This document shows, piece after piece, positions 24,043 to 34,675 of a DNA stretch of 34,675 bases. The position numbers and the translations under genes were made by a program. The stretch is from contig BGZO01000014.1 of NCBI GenBank assembly GCA_003864475.1, positions 1 to 34,675 of the forward strand, in the 5' to 3' direction. Source of the stretch: Candidatus Termititenax persephonae (GTDB taxonomy: Bacteria; Margulisbacteria; Termititenacia; Termititenacales; Termititenacaceae). Position 1 is the stretch's first letter; every line of letters starts with the position of its first letter. The notes under the pieces were generated by a model that had not been told where the DNA came from, made no database searches, and was given only the letters and a program-made list of their open reading frames with translations.

Positions 24043-24249
24043 TTAGAACCGCCTATTCAAATCACGGATAGGCTTGGCCTCCCCCAACAGCAAAGACCGA
24101 CGGGCAACCTTGGCATTTAAACGTTTGATGTGCTGCAGGGCCAGCCAATCTTCAAGTGCCACCGTAATCGCCTCCGTTATGGTAGGGCTTTGCGAACAAG
24201 CTTTGACCTCCTGAATCAAAGCATCATCAATAATAGCGGTTACTTTCAT
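24043..24249 (-). CDS. vapB: VapB-like antitoxin
   Basis: A 68-residue antitoxin beginning MKVTAIIDDALIQEVKA, a ribbon-helix-helix strand and helix, with a basic C-terminal part (KRLNAKVARRSLLLGEAKPI) that should wrap the PIN toxin. I chose the ATG at 24249. An upstream in-frame start at 24285 would place the promoter inside the gene. The ATG lies seven bases behind TATAAT, so the mRNA is probably leaderless. Autorepression through the ATACGAT palindrome is expected for the family. Confidence 0.85.
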   Translation of the reverse strand: MKVTAIIDDALIQEVKACSQSPTITEAITVALEDWLALQHIKRLNAKVARRSLLLGEAKPIRDLNRRF

Positions 24250-24285
24250 ACGATACATTATACGATGAACTATCGTATAAGTCAA
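24248..24285 (-). promoter_or_regulatory. vapBC promoter with ATACGAT operator
   Basis: On the minus strand TTGACT (24280-24285), 17 bases, TATAAT (24257-24262). TTATACGAT (24258-24266) and ATCGTATAA (24272-24280) form a perfect 9-bp-arm palindrome filling the spacer, and a third half-site ATACGATA is at 24248-24255 over the start codon. This is a classic antitoxin operator layout. Confidence 0.75.
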
Positions 24286-24301
24286 GGATTAAGCACAGTA
24301 T

Positions 24302-25929
<1,628 letters not shown>

Positions 25930-25971
25930 CTAAAAATTAAAATCAGTATTTTCTGTATTTCATAGGAAAAT

Positions 25972-28112
<2,141 letters not shown>

Positions 28113-28116
28113 CGCC

Positions 28117-28623
28117 TTACCTCTTAAATAAATCTAATTTTATCTTGGACTCGTTGAGCATTTGCATCGCCAAATCATCAGGGTAAAAATTTTTGAAGAC
28201 AATGCGCCGCAACCCGGCATTGATAATCATTTTGGCACAGATAATGCAGGGCATGTGCGTGCAGTAAATAGACGCGCCAGCGATTTTCACACCGTGATAA
28301 GCCGCCTGCGTGATGGCATTCTGTTCGGCGTGCGAGCCGCGGCACAGCTCATGCCGCTCCCCGGACGGCACTTTGGTCTCCTGCCGCAGGCAAGAACCCA
28401 GCTCCCAACAATTGGCAATGCCGCGCGGCGCGCCGTTGTAGCCCGTGGCCAAAATATGTTTATCCTCCACGATAATCGCGCCCACTTGACGGCGCAGACA
28501 GGTCGAACGTTTGGCAATCACTTCCGCCAAATCCATGAAGTACTCGTCCCAGCTTGGCCGCGGCGGCACGACCGCCTCGTCGGGAAACAAAGATTGGAGC
28601 GTCTTGGTCTGCTCTTCCGTCAT
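28117..28623 (-). CDS. dCMP deaminase (ComEB-like)
   Basis: A zinc-dependent deaminase of 168 residues, probably turning dCMP into dUMP for thymidylate synthesis. Zinc and catalytic residues are in SHAEQNAI (His and Glu) and [10 protein letters not shown] (the PCxxC pair), with the family start [25 protein letters not shown] and TGYNGAPRG. An extra cysteine/histidine-containing loop ([19 protein letters not shown]) is typical of the dCMP deaminase branch. It abuts glyA, whose product gives the methylene-folate that thymidylate synthase needs, so the pairing makes metabolic sense. Confidence 0.93.
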   Translation of the reverse strand: MTEEQTKTLQSLFPDEAVVPPRPSWDEYFMDLAEVIAKRSTCLRRQVGAIIVEDKHILATGYNGAPRGIANCWELGSCLRQETKVPSGERHELCRGSHAEQNAITQAAYHGVKIAGASIYCTHMPCIICAKMIINAGLRRIVFKNFYPDDLAMQMLNESKIKLDLFKR

Positions 28624-29898
28624 TTATAAACCGCCGTACAAGGGCAGGCGCTGGCAGAGAGCCGCCACTTGCTCTTTTAATTGGGCGGCCTGGTCTGGCC
28701 GGATTTTTTCGCCCTCGACGCTGGACAAAGCCGCGCAAATAATCTCCGCTACTTCCTGCACGTCTTGCTCGCGGAAGCCGCGCGTGGTAACGGCCGGCGT
28801 GCCAATCCGAATGCCGCTAGTTACGAAAGGCGATTCTGTGGCAAAAGGAATGGTATTCTTATTGACCGTAACGCCGATTTCGTCCAGCACATGCTGAGCC
28901 AGCTTGCCCGTGAGACCTGCCTTGGACTTCACATCCACGAGCAACAAATGATTGTCCGTGCCGCCCGAAACCAGACGAAAACCGTTTTTCAAGAAAATCT
29001 CCGCCATGGCCGCGGCGTTCTTAATAACCTGCTGCTGGTAGGTCTTGAACTCCGGGCGCAATGCCTCGCCCAAAGCTACCGCCTTGGCGGCGATAACATG
29101 CATCAATGGCCCGCCTTGAATGCCGGGAAAGACAGCTTTATTGAAATTATATTTCTGCTCAATCTCCGCGGAGCATAAAATCAAGCCGCCGCGCGGCCCG
29201 CGCAGAGTTTTGTGCGTGGTCGTCGTCGTTACCTGCGCGTAAGGTATCGGGCTGGGGTGCAGACCCGCCGCTACCAGACCAGCGATGTGCGCCATGTCCA
29301 CAAACAAAACCGCGCCAGCCTTGTCGGCAATCGCACGTAGCCGCTGAAAATCAATAATCCGCGGGTAAGCCGACGCACCAGCCACCAGCATCTTGGGTCG
29401 TTCCCGCACTGCCAGGGTCTCCAGCGCATCATAGTCCAGCGTCTCGGTCTGGGCGGACACACCGTAAGGCACAAATTGATAGTACGCGCCAGAAATATTG
29501 GCCAGAGAGCCGTGCGTTAAATGTCCGCCGTGGGAAAGGTTCATGCCCAGCACCTTGTCGCCAGGCTTGAGCAGGGCAAAGTAAACCGCCAGATTGGCCT
29601 GCGCACCGGAATGGGGCTGGACATTAGCATACTCCGCGCCAAAAAGCCTGCACGCCCTTTCCCGCGCTAAATCCTCGACGATATCCACGTACTCACAACC
29701 ACCGTAATAACGCTTGCCGGGATAGCCCTCGGCATATTTATTAGTCAGGCACGACCCCTGCGCCGCCATGACCTCCGGCGAGGTAAAATTCTCTGAAGCA
29801 ATCAGCTCAATCTTGTCGCGCTGCCGCCGCAATTCCTGCCCGATAGCTTGATAAATTTCCGGGTCTTTTTGAGCCAAATCATTGCCCAACAAAGTCAT
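28624..29898 (-). CDS. glyA: Serine hydroxymethyltransferase
   Basis: A PLP enzyme interconverting serine and glycine while charging tetrahydrofolate with a one-carbon unit. The 424-residue protein has [49 protein letters not shown] and the PLP-lysine motif [13 protein letters not shown]. Length is normal. AGGAGGAC lies upstream of the ATG. It heads the operon glyA - dCMP deaminase - pheA - serS, a mix of one-carbon, pyrimidine, Phe and Ser-tRNA functions. Confidence 0.97.
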   Translation of the reverse strand: MTLLGNDLAQKDPEIYQAIGQELRRQRDKIELIASENFTSPEVMAAQGSCLTNKYAEGYPGKRYYGGCEYVDIVEDLARERACRLFGAEYANVQPHSGAQANLAVYFALLKPGDKVLGMNLSHGGHLTHGSLANISGAYYQFVPYGVSAQTETLDYDALETLAVRERPKMLVAGASAYPRIIDFQRLRAIADKAGAVLFVDMAHIAGLVAAGLHPSPIPYAQVTTTTTHKTLRGPRGGLILCSAEIEQKYNFNKAVFPGIQGGPLMHVIAAKAVALGEALRPEFKTYQQQVIKNAAAMAEIFLKNGFRLVSGGTDNHLLLVDVKSKAGLTGKLAQHVLDEIGVTVNKNTIPFATESPFVTSGIRIGTPAVTTRGFREQDVQEVAEIICAALSSVEGEKIRPDQAAQLKEQVAALCQRLPLYGGL

Positions 29899-29938
29899 GC
29901 CGTCCTCCTAAAAAAATTTGCCCCCGTAAAACGGGAAG

Positions 29939-29947
29939 ATTATATCA
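29939..29947 (-). promoter_or_regulatory. Extended -10 promoter of the glyA operon
   Basis: TGATATAAT on the minus strand, about 40 bases before the glyA ATG. The leader holds a small hairpin CCCGT-TTT-ACGGG and then AGGAGGAC. The leader is too short for a known glycine or tetrahydrofolate riboswitch. Confidence 0.55.
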
Positions 29948-29967
29948 CGAGACAAAATAATCGCCAC

Positions 29968-29997
29968 TTGGCATTTTTTTTGCTTCAACCTTATATA
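29968..29997 (+). promoter_or_regulatory. Promoter of the ORF6N gene
   Basis: TTGGCA (29968-29973), about 18 bases, TATATA (29992-29997), followed by AAGGAG shortly before the ATG at 30044. Confidence 0.5.
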
Positions 29998-30043
29998 GCC
30001 GATTTTTCCAATTGGCAAAAATTTAAAAAAAGGAGCAAGATTT

Positions 30044-30640
30044 ATGAAAAAACAAGAACTGCTAATCCCGGCGGAGGTCATTGAAACAAAAATATTTCTA
30101 ATCCGCGGCAAGAAAGTGATGTTGGATAAAGATTTGGCGATTTTATATAGAGTGGAAACCAAACAACTCAAACGCGCGGTCAAAAGAAATAATGAGAGAT
30201 TCCCTGAAGATTTTATGTTTAAGCTGACCGCCTCAGAGTTCGCCAACTTGAGGTGCCAAAATGGCACCTCAAGTTGGGGCGGACAAAGATATTTGCCTTA
30301 CGCTTTTACTGAACTGGGAGTGGCCATGCTGTCCAGCATCTTAAATAGCCCGCGCGCCATTCAGGTCAATATCCAAATCATGCGGACTTTTACGCGCCTA
30401 AGAGAAATTATTTTCACGCATAAAGAACTACAGCGGAAGATAGAACAACTCGTCCGTCAGCAGATAAAACAACACGGCACCCTGACCCAGCATAATAAAC
30501 AAATTGCGATTATTTTTGCTACGGTAAAAAAGCTAATCCAAAATAATAAAATTATCGTCAAACAACTGAACTACGAAGAGGTCAAAAAGAAAAATAAACA
30601 GTGGGGATTTTTGCCGCCGCCGAAAAATAAAACCGAATGA
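30044..30640 (+). CDS. ORF6N-domain (KilA-N-type) DNA-binding protein
   Basis: A 198-residue protein with an N-terminal ORF6N domain (PF10543): [48 protein letters not shown], then [15 protein letters not shown]. The C-terminal half is basic and helical ([20 protein letters not shown]), ending GFLPPPKNK. These domains are common in phage and mobile DNA and in many bacterial genomes, and are presumed to bind DNA. It stands alone on the plus strand between two minus-strand operons. A perfect 35-bp palindrome lies in the codons for the [12 protein letters not shown] segment. Target unknown. Confidence 0.88.
   Translation: MKKQELLIPAEVIETKIFLIRGKKVMLDKDLAILYRVETKQLKRAVKRNNERFPEDFMFKLTASEFANLRCQNGTSSWGGQRYLPYAFTELGVAMLSSILNSPRAIQVNIQIMRTFTRLREIIFTHKELQRKIEQLVRQQIKQHGTLTQHNKQIAIIFATVKKLIQNNKIIVKQLNYEEVKKKNKQWGFLPPPKNKTE
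30243..30277. repeat. Perfect palindrome inside the ORF6N gene
   Basis: CCAACTTGAGGTGCCA, a three-base AAA loop, then TGGCACCTCAAGTTGG: 16-bp arms with no mismatch. It would form a strong mRNA hairpin or bind a symmetric dimer. It encodes part of the conserved ORF6N region, so it is not an obvious insertion. Confidence 0.85.
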
Positions 30641-30698
30641 TAACTTCTTGCCTCAGAACCTTGAACATCTTGAAGATAATAAAGCCGCTGATTTAGGC

Positions 30699-31943
30699 CT
30701 ACAGTTTTATCGTCCGGCGGTGCATCGCCACGGACTGCGCCAGCCCCAAGCTCAGCCAAGAAATAATCAAGGCCGTACCGCCGTAAGAAATGAAAGGCAG
30801 AGGCAGACCGACGACCGGAGCCAAACCGATATTCATACTGATGCTGATAATAACTTGGAAGCCCAGCAGAGCCAAAATCCCGACGGACAAGTATCGACCA
30901 AAATCATCACTCGCCTGCCGGGCAATGAGATAGACACGGCTCAGCAGATAAAACAAAACTAAGACGGTCAAGACCGCACCTAAAAAACCAAACTCCTCAC
31001 CGATAACTGAAAAAATAAAATCCGTATGCTGCTGGGGAATATATTGCAAGTTGGTCAACGAGCCTTGGAACAGACCCTTGCCCAAAAGACCGCCGCTACC
31101 GACCGCGATAACCGACTTCACGGTGTGATAGCGCACACCACGCGCCAGCGGGTCAATATCGGGATTGAGAAAAGACAAGATACGGTTGCGCTGATAGAGC
31201 GAGAGACTGTACCAAAAAAATGAGGAAAACAACCCGGAAAAAAAATTTAAGCCGAAATAAACCGCCGAGTCCAGCAAGGGAAAATGCAACAGCCACAGCG
31301 CCACAAAAATCAACAGCAAATAAATCCCCCACGAAAACAACGGATAAAAAGGCAGGGCATAGAGAGCCAAAATGCTCAATAAAGGTGAAATCAGCATAAA
31401 CAACCGCGAAAATTTCATGCCCGCCCAGTAGGCCATTAAGAAAAAAATCACCACCAGCACTATGGCCGAACCGAGGTCGGGTTGCTTATAAATAAGAAAA
31501 AAAGGCACGCCGACCAGAATAAAGCCCGGCAAAATATCCAAGATAGTGTCCAGCTTGCCCTGCCGTTGCTCAAAAAATTTCGCCAGCATAAAAATCATGG
31601 AGAGTTTGACCAGCTCGGCAGGCTGAAAAGTAACGCCCAGCAGATTTATCCAACGCTGTGCGCCATAGGCCGTATGCCCCACATTCAAAACGACAATCAA
31701 AAGAAACACCGCCAGCCCAAATAAAAACTCCGCCCAGCGTTGAAAATGCCGAAAATCCAGCGACGTAACTAAGAAAAAAAACAACAACCCGATAACCAAA
31801 GAAAACAACTGGCGTTTTAAATGCGCGGGATTGTGTGTGGCCGCCACAATTAAAATCCCAAACAAAGACAAGGCCAGCCCGGTCAAGAACAAAGACCAGT
31901 TAAAATTGCGCCAAGGGCTGTAGCCGATGCGGAAAATACTCAC
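30699..31943 (-). CDS. rodA: RodA, SEDS-family peptidoglycan glycosyltransferase
   Basis: The elongasome transglycosylase partner of PBP2. The 414-residue integral membrane protein has about ten membrane segments, the SEDS landmarks GAQRWINL, FQPAELVKL, KQPDLGSA (the conserved Asp loop), the YHTVKSVIAVGSGGLLGKG region, QHTDFIFSVIGEEFG and PLPFISYGGTALI. I chose GTG at 31943, preceded by GGGGGA and overlapping the mrdA stop as GTGA. A longer upstream frame lacks similarity. Last gene of the mre operon. Confidence 0.96.
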   Translation of the reverse strand: MSIFRIGYSPWRNFNWSLFLTGLALSLFGILIVAATHNPAHLKRQLFSLVIGLLFFFLVTSLDFRHFQRWAEFLFGLAVFLLIVVLNVGHTAYGAQRWINLLGVTFQPAELVKLSMIFMLAKFFEQRQGKLDTILDILPGFILVGVPFFLIYKQPDLGSAIVLVVIFFLMAYWAGMKFSRLFMLISPLLSILALYALPFYPLFSWGIYLLLIFVALWLLHFPLLDSAVYFGLNFFSGLFSSFFWYSLSLYQRNRILSFLNPDIDPLARGVRYHTVKSVIAVGSGGLLGKGLFQGSLTNLQYIPQQHTDFIFSVIGEEFGFLGAVLTVLVLFYLLSRVYLIARQASDDFGRYLSVGILALLGFQVIISISMNIGLAPVVGLPLPFISYGGTALIISWLSLGLAQSVAMHRRTIKL

Positions 31944-33691
31944 AATCTGTCCCCCTTCTCCCGCGCATCGTACCACGCATAAATCTCTCTGGCGATGCGT
32001 GCCGCCACCGTGCCGCCAAAACCGCCCTCCTCCACAAAAACGGCCAGCGCCAAATCGGGCTTCGCATAAGGCCCATAAGAAACGAACCAAGCGTGGTCTT
32101 TGCCGATATTTTCCGCCGTGCCGGTCTTGCCGCGGATGACCAGTCCCGGTATCTTGGCGTTGCTACCCGTGCCGTCATCGACTACCTCGCGCAGAAGCCT
32201 GCGCGTCAAGTCAATATTGGGCTGAGTAAAAGGCAGGAGATTGACCGTCTCAGGTTTGTTCTGGACGACCGTTTTGCCCTCCGCCGAAACGACCTTGTTC
32301 AACACATAAGGCTTCTGCAGTTTGTTCTGGTCATTGGCCAGCGCGGCGGTCAGCAGAGCCATCTGCAACGGCGTGGTCAGCAGGTAGCCCTGACCGATAG
32401 CCAGATTCAGGGAATCGCCGGGGAACCACTCCTGGCCGTAACGCCGTTTCTTCCAACGCTCGGTCGGCACAAAGCCGTTGTTCTCAAAAGGCAGGTCGAT
32501 ATTCGTCGCCGTGCCGAGACCAAAGGCCGCCGCCGCATCCGCAATTTTCTGCGGAGTCAGCAGCAAGCCCAGATTGTAAAAAACAATATTGCAAGAGTTG
32601 ACAAAGCCTTGCAATAAATCCTGCGCACCGTGTCCCCCCGCCAGCCAGCAGGCAAAACGCCGCCCGTTGACGAACATCTGCGCCTCGCAGAAAAAAGTTT
32701 TCGCCGTGTCAATCTTGTCCTCCAAGGCCGCCAGCAGGGTAACAATCTTAAAAGTCGAGCCGGGCGGATACGCGCCCAGCGCACGGTTGTAGAGCGGATG
32801 CTCATTGGCGCGCAATTCCTGCCATTCCTTTTCCGAGAGAAAGTCCGTAAAGTAATTGGGATTGTAATCCGGGCGGGAAACCAAAGCCAGCACCTCGCCC
32901 GTATCCGGGCGGACGATGACAACCGCGCCCTTGCGATTGCCCAAGGCGCGTCCCGCCGCCTGCTGTAGGGCAAAATCGATGGTCAGGTACAGGTCATGTC
33001 CCGGCACCGGCTCCAAGGTCTGCAGATTGCGCACGGGATTGCCGTAGGTGTCCACCTCCAGCGGCTGGCCGCCGTCCACGCCGCGCAAATAAGAATCATA
33101 ATAACGCTCCACCCCGGCCAGACCGATAATGTCGCCCATTTGGTAACCGTAATTACGCAGCTGGGAAAGCTCCGCCGAGCCAATCTGCCCGACATAACCC
33201 AGCACATGCGCCGCCTCATTATTGTGCGGATAGTGGCGGACGATGCGTGTGCTGATAATCACGCCGTCCAGAGCCTGTTTATTTTCTTCGATATAGGCAA
33301 TCTGCCACGGCTCCAAAACCCGCTTGACATTCAGCAGTTCGTGCGGCAAGTAGTCTTTGTTATTCAGCCGCCGCTCGACAGCGGAAACGTCAATCCTGAT
33401 GCGGCGCAAGAAATTTAAAACATAACGCTGATTCTCAATCTGGTAGGGCAACAAGTCCAGCGAATAAACCAGCTTGCTCTCCGCCAGCACCACCCCGTAA
33501 CGGTCATAAATCATGCCGCGCGGCGCAATCGCCGTGATAATCCGCGAGCGGATGCCGTCCGCCAAAAAATCATAATGACTGTGCCGAATAATCTGCAGAT
33601 AAAACAAACGTCCCACCAGCAGGACAAGAAAAAAGACACCGCACCACAGCGTATAACGGGCGGCCCAATGTCTGTATTTTTGGCTAGTCAT
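31940..33691 (-). CDS. mrdA: Penicillin-binding protein 2 (elongation transpeptidase)
   Basis: Cross-links peptidoglycan along the side wall together with RodA. The 583-residue protein has a short cytoplasmic tail and one membrane anchor (about 14-37, LWCGVFFLVLLVGRLFYLQII), a dimerisation domain, then the transpeptidase motifs STFK (in PPGSTFKIV), SCN (in VNSCNIVFYN) and KTG (in RGKTGTAE). The start at 33691 (MTSQKYRHW) overlaps the mreD end by eight bases; an in-frame upstream ATG at 33730 lies inside mreD and was rejected. Confidence 0.96.
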   Translation of the reverse strand: MTSQKYRHWAARYTLWCGVFFLVLLVGRLFYLQIIRHSHYDFLADGIRSRIITAIAPRGMIYDRYGVVLAESKLVYSLDLLPYQIENQRYVLNFLRRIRIDVSAVERRLNNKDYLPHELLNVKRVLEPWQIAYIEENKQALDGVIISTRIVRHYPHNNEAAHVLGYVGQIGSAELSQLRNYGYQMGDIIGLAGVERYYDSYLRGVDGGQPLEVDTYGNPVRNLQTLEPVPGHDLYLTIDFALQQAAGRALGNRKGAVVIVRPDTGEVLALVSRPDYNPNYFTDFLSEKEWQELRANEHPLYNRALGAYPPGSTFKIVTLLAALEDKIDTAKTFFCEAQMFVNGRRFACWLAGGHGAQDLLQGFVNSCNIVFYNLGLLLTPQKIADAAAAFGLGTATNIDLPFENNGFVPTERWKKRRYGQEWFPGDSLNLAIGQGYLLTTPLQMALLTAALANDQNKLQKPYVLNKVVSAEGKTVVQNKPETVNLLPFTQPNIDLTRRLLREVVDDGTGSNAKIPGLVIRGKTGTAENIGKDHAWFVSYGPYAKPDLALAVFVEEGGFGGTVAARIAREIYAWYDAREKGDRL

Positions 33692-34151
33692 AGGGATTGT
33701 AGGTGCAACGGCGGACAAAAAATAAAGCAATCAGCCAGAAAAAAATAATATTTAAAGCCACCACCGCCAAGTAATTTAACGGTGTTAAAAATATCGCCCG
33801 CCCCAAAAGAAGCCAAGTCAGCAGGGCATAACCGACATTGAGCAGCAGCGAACTGATTAACATATTCACGAAAGCCAGCGAGGGCAAGTCGCGAAAAATA
33901 CTGACCGGCATGAAGCCGCAGAGCAATCCCGTCAGAGCGTAAAGCGCGGTATTGTAGAGGCCGTAACCGTTCAGCACGTCGAGAAACAATCCCGTCAGGC
34001 AACCCAGAATCAGACTGGCGTAAGAGCGTCCCGACAAAAACAGACAACTGACCAGCAAGACCAATTCCGGGCGCAACGGCCAGCCGGACAACAGCGTCGT
34101 CTGGATAATATAGGCCGCCAAGCAAGCGCCGATATAGGCCAGAAAAATCAT
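33684..34151 (-). CDS. mreD: Rod shape-determining protein MreD
   Basis: A 155-residue inner-membrane protein with about five or six hydrophobic segments, linking MreC to RodA/PBP2. Sequence identity in this family is low; the family pattern RPELVLLVSCLFLSG, GLFLDVLNGYGLG-like (GLFLDVLNGYGLYN) and LLCGFMPVSIFRD is visible. Position between mreC and mrdA makes the call firm. It overlaps mreC by four bases and mrdA by eight. Confidence 0.92.
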   Translation of the reverse strand: MIFLAYIGACLAAYIIQTTLLSGWPLRPELVLLVSCLFLSGRSYASLILGCLTGLFLDVLNGYGLYNTALYALTGLLCGFMPVSIFRDLPSLAFVNMLISSLLLNVGYALLTWLLLGRAIFLTPLNYLAVVALNIIFFWLIALFFVRRCTYNPYD

Positions 34152-34675
34152 TTGACGAAGAAAACTATATCCAGCCCGGCAATATCAGCAATCGGTTTGA
34201 GGGAAACCCTCTTGGCCAATTTTTTCTGCCCGTGATCCACCTGGGCGACAACGCCGACGGGCAGGCCTTTTTTGTAACGGTAACTGTAACCGGAAGTCAG
34301 CAGACGGTCGCCCTCGCGAATATCCGAATGCAGTGTCGCGTATTTCAATTCCAGACCGCCATTGCCCTGCCCGGACACAATATAGATGTCCCCGGTGCGC
34401 TCATTGGCACAGCTGACATTGACCAGCGGGTCAGTCAGGAGCATTATCCGCGCCGAGTCCCGTCCGACTTCGGAGACATAGCCCACCAACCCCTGCGCGT
34501 CAATGACCGCCATGTAAGCGGCCACCCCGCTCCGCGTACCCTTGGCGGCCGTTACGAAACGATGCCAGTGGTCGGCGCTGCGCCCGACCACCTCCGCAGG
34601 AATCAGCCCGCCCGCATAACCACGCTGAAAATACAGCGCGGCGCGGAGCCTATTGTTTTCGTGAACCAAGGCCTG
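34148..34675 (-). CDS. mreC: Rod shape-determining protein MreC, C-terminal part
   Basis: The periplasmic scaffold of the elongasome. Only about 175 C-terminal residues are in the window; the N-terminal membrane anchor and most of the coiled coil lie beyond the right edge. Visible are the end of the coiled coil (ENNRLRAALYF), AEVVGRSADHWHRFVTAAKGTRSGV, MAVIDAQGLVGYVSEVG, ARIMLLTDP, and the second barrel half with EGDRLLTSGYSYRYKKGLPVG, all standard for the MreC fold. mreB is probably just outside. Confidence 0.93.
   Translation of the reverse strand, partial: QALVHENNRLRAALYFQRGYAGGLIPAEVVGRSADHWHRFVTAAKGTRSGVAAYMAVIDAQGLVGYVSEVGRDSARIMLLTDPLVNVSCANERTGDIYIVSGQGNGGLELKYATLHSDIREGDRLLTSGYSYRYKKGLPVGVVAQVDHGQKKLAKRVSLKPIADIAGLDIVFFVK

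Noticed and set aside
31940-32090. Longer N-terminus for RodA (start at 32090)
   Set aside because: The extra residues are mrdA read in another frame. GTG at 31943 has a Shine-Dalgarno and the usual GTGA overlap.

Overview
The window looks like a gene-dense, moderately GC-rich chromosome segment from a Gram-negative (diderm) bacterium of an under-sampled lineage. Evidence for an outer membrane is an S-layer-homology (SLH) porin ending in Phe, a second secreted beta-barrel-like protein, and the elongasome genes. The SLH porin and a ThiE fused to an N-terminal ThiD2-like domain are both best known from Cyanobacteria and relatives such as Margulisbacteria. I offer that placement as a guess. No rRNA, tRNA, CRISPR, transposase or integrase was seen.

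Layout. (1) 78-1241: module A, a minus-strand tail-collar/microcystin-dependent-like protein and a divergent XRE regulator. (2) 1291-11872: housekeeping core: mutL converging on DUF1015-recO; a tight plus-strand operon ftsZ - SLH porin - def - fmt - hisF; converging pcrA. (3) 11895-13850: module B, a minus-strand XRE regulator divergent from a strong promoter that reads three tandem short ORFs and a longer collar paralogue. Modules A and B form an inverted pair facing outward around the core. (4) 13876-18749: minus-strand cupin-XRE regulator, outer-membrane barrel/coiled-coil protein, orphan ABC ATPase, thiE, thiG, thiH. (5) 18852-24249: minus-strand train vapB-vapC-ftcD-hisZ-hisG-aroA-hisD, nearly all overlapping or within a few bases. 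(6) 24302-29898: pyrG (frameshifted as given), then glyA - dCMP deaminase - pheA - serS. (7) 30044-30640: a lone ORF6N-domain gene with a perfect 16-bp-arm palindrome inside it. (8) 30699-34675: elongasome operon mreC (partial) - mreD - mrdA - rodA.

How the genes fit together. The core carries mismatch repair, recombination, division, N-terminal formyl-Met handling, His, Phe and aromatic synthesis, thiamine assembly, and one-carbon/pyrimidine metabolism (glyA, dCMP deaminase, pyrG, ftcD). The accessory interest lies in the two collar modules. Outside one patch of 44 codons the copies are very similar and carry ordinary, partly silent differences. Inside the patch 16 codons differ, every change is amino-acid-altering, and 17 of 18 base changes fall in codon positions 1 or 2. 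That is what targeted diversification, for example by a diversity-generating retroelement acting in trans, would leave, but no reverse transcriptase or template repeat lies in this window. Module B also carries three tandem short ORFs sharing a C-terminal motif around I-P-x-S-Q-A-R, which I cannot assign to any family.

Several genes (mutL, pyrG, thiG, thiE, vapB, ftcD, perhaps pcrA) have a -10 box only 5-9 bases before the ATG and no Shine-Dalgarno, suggesting that leaderless mRNAs are common here.
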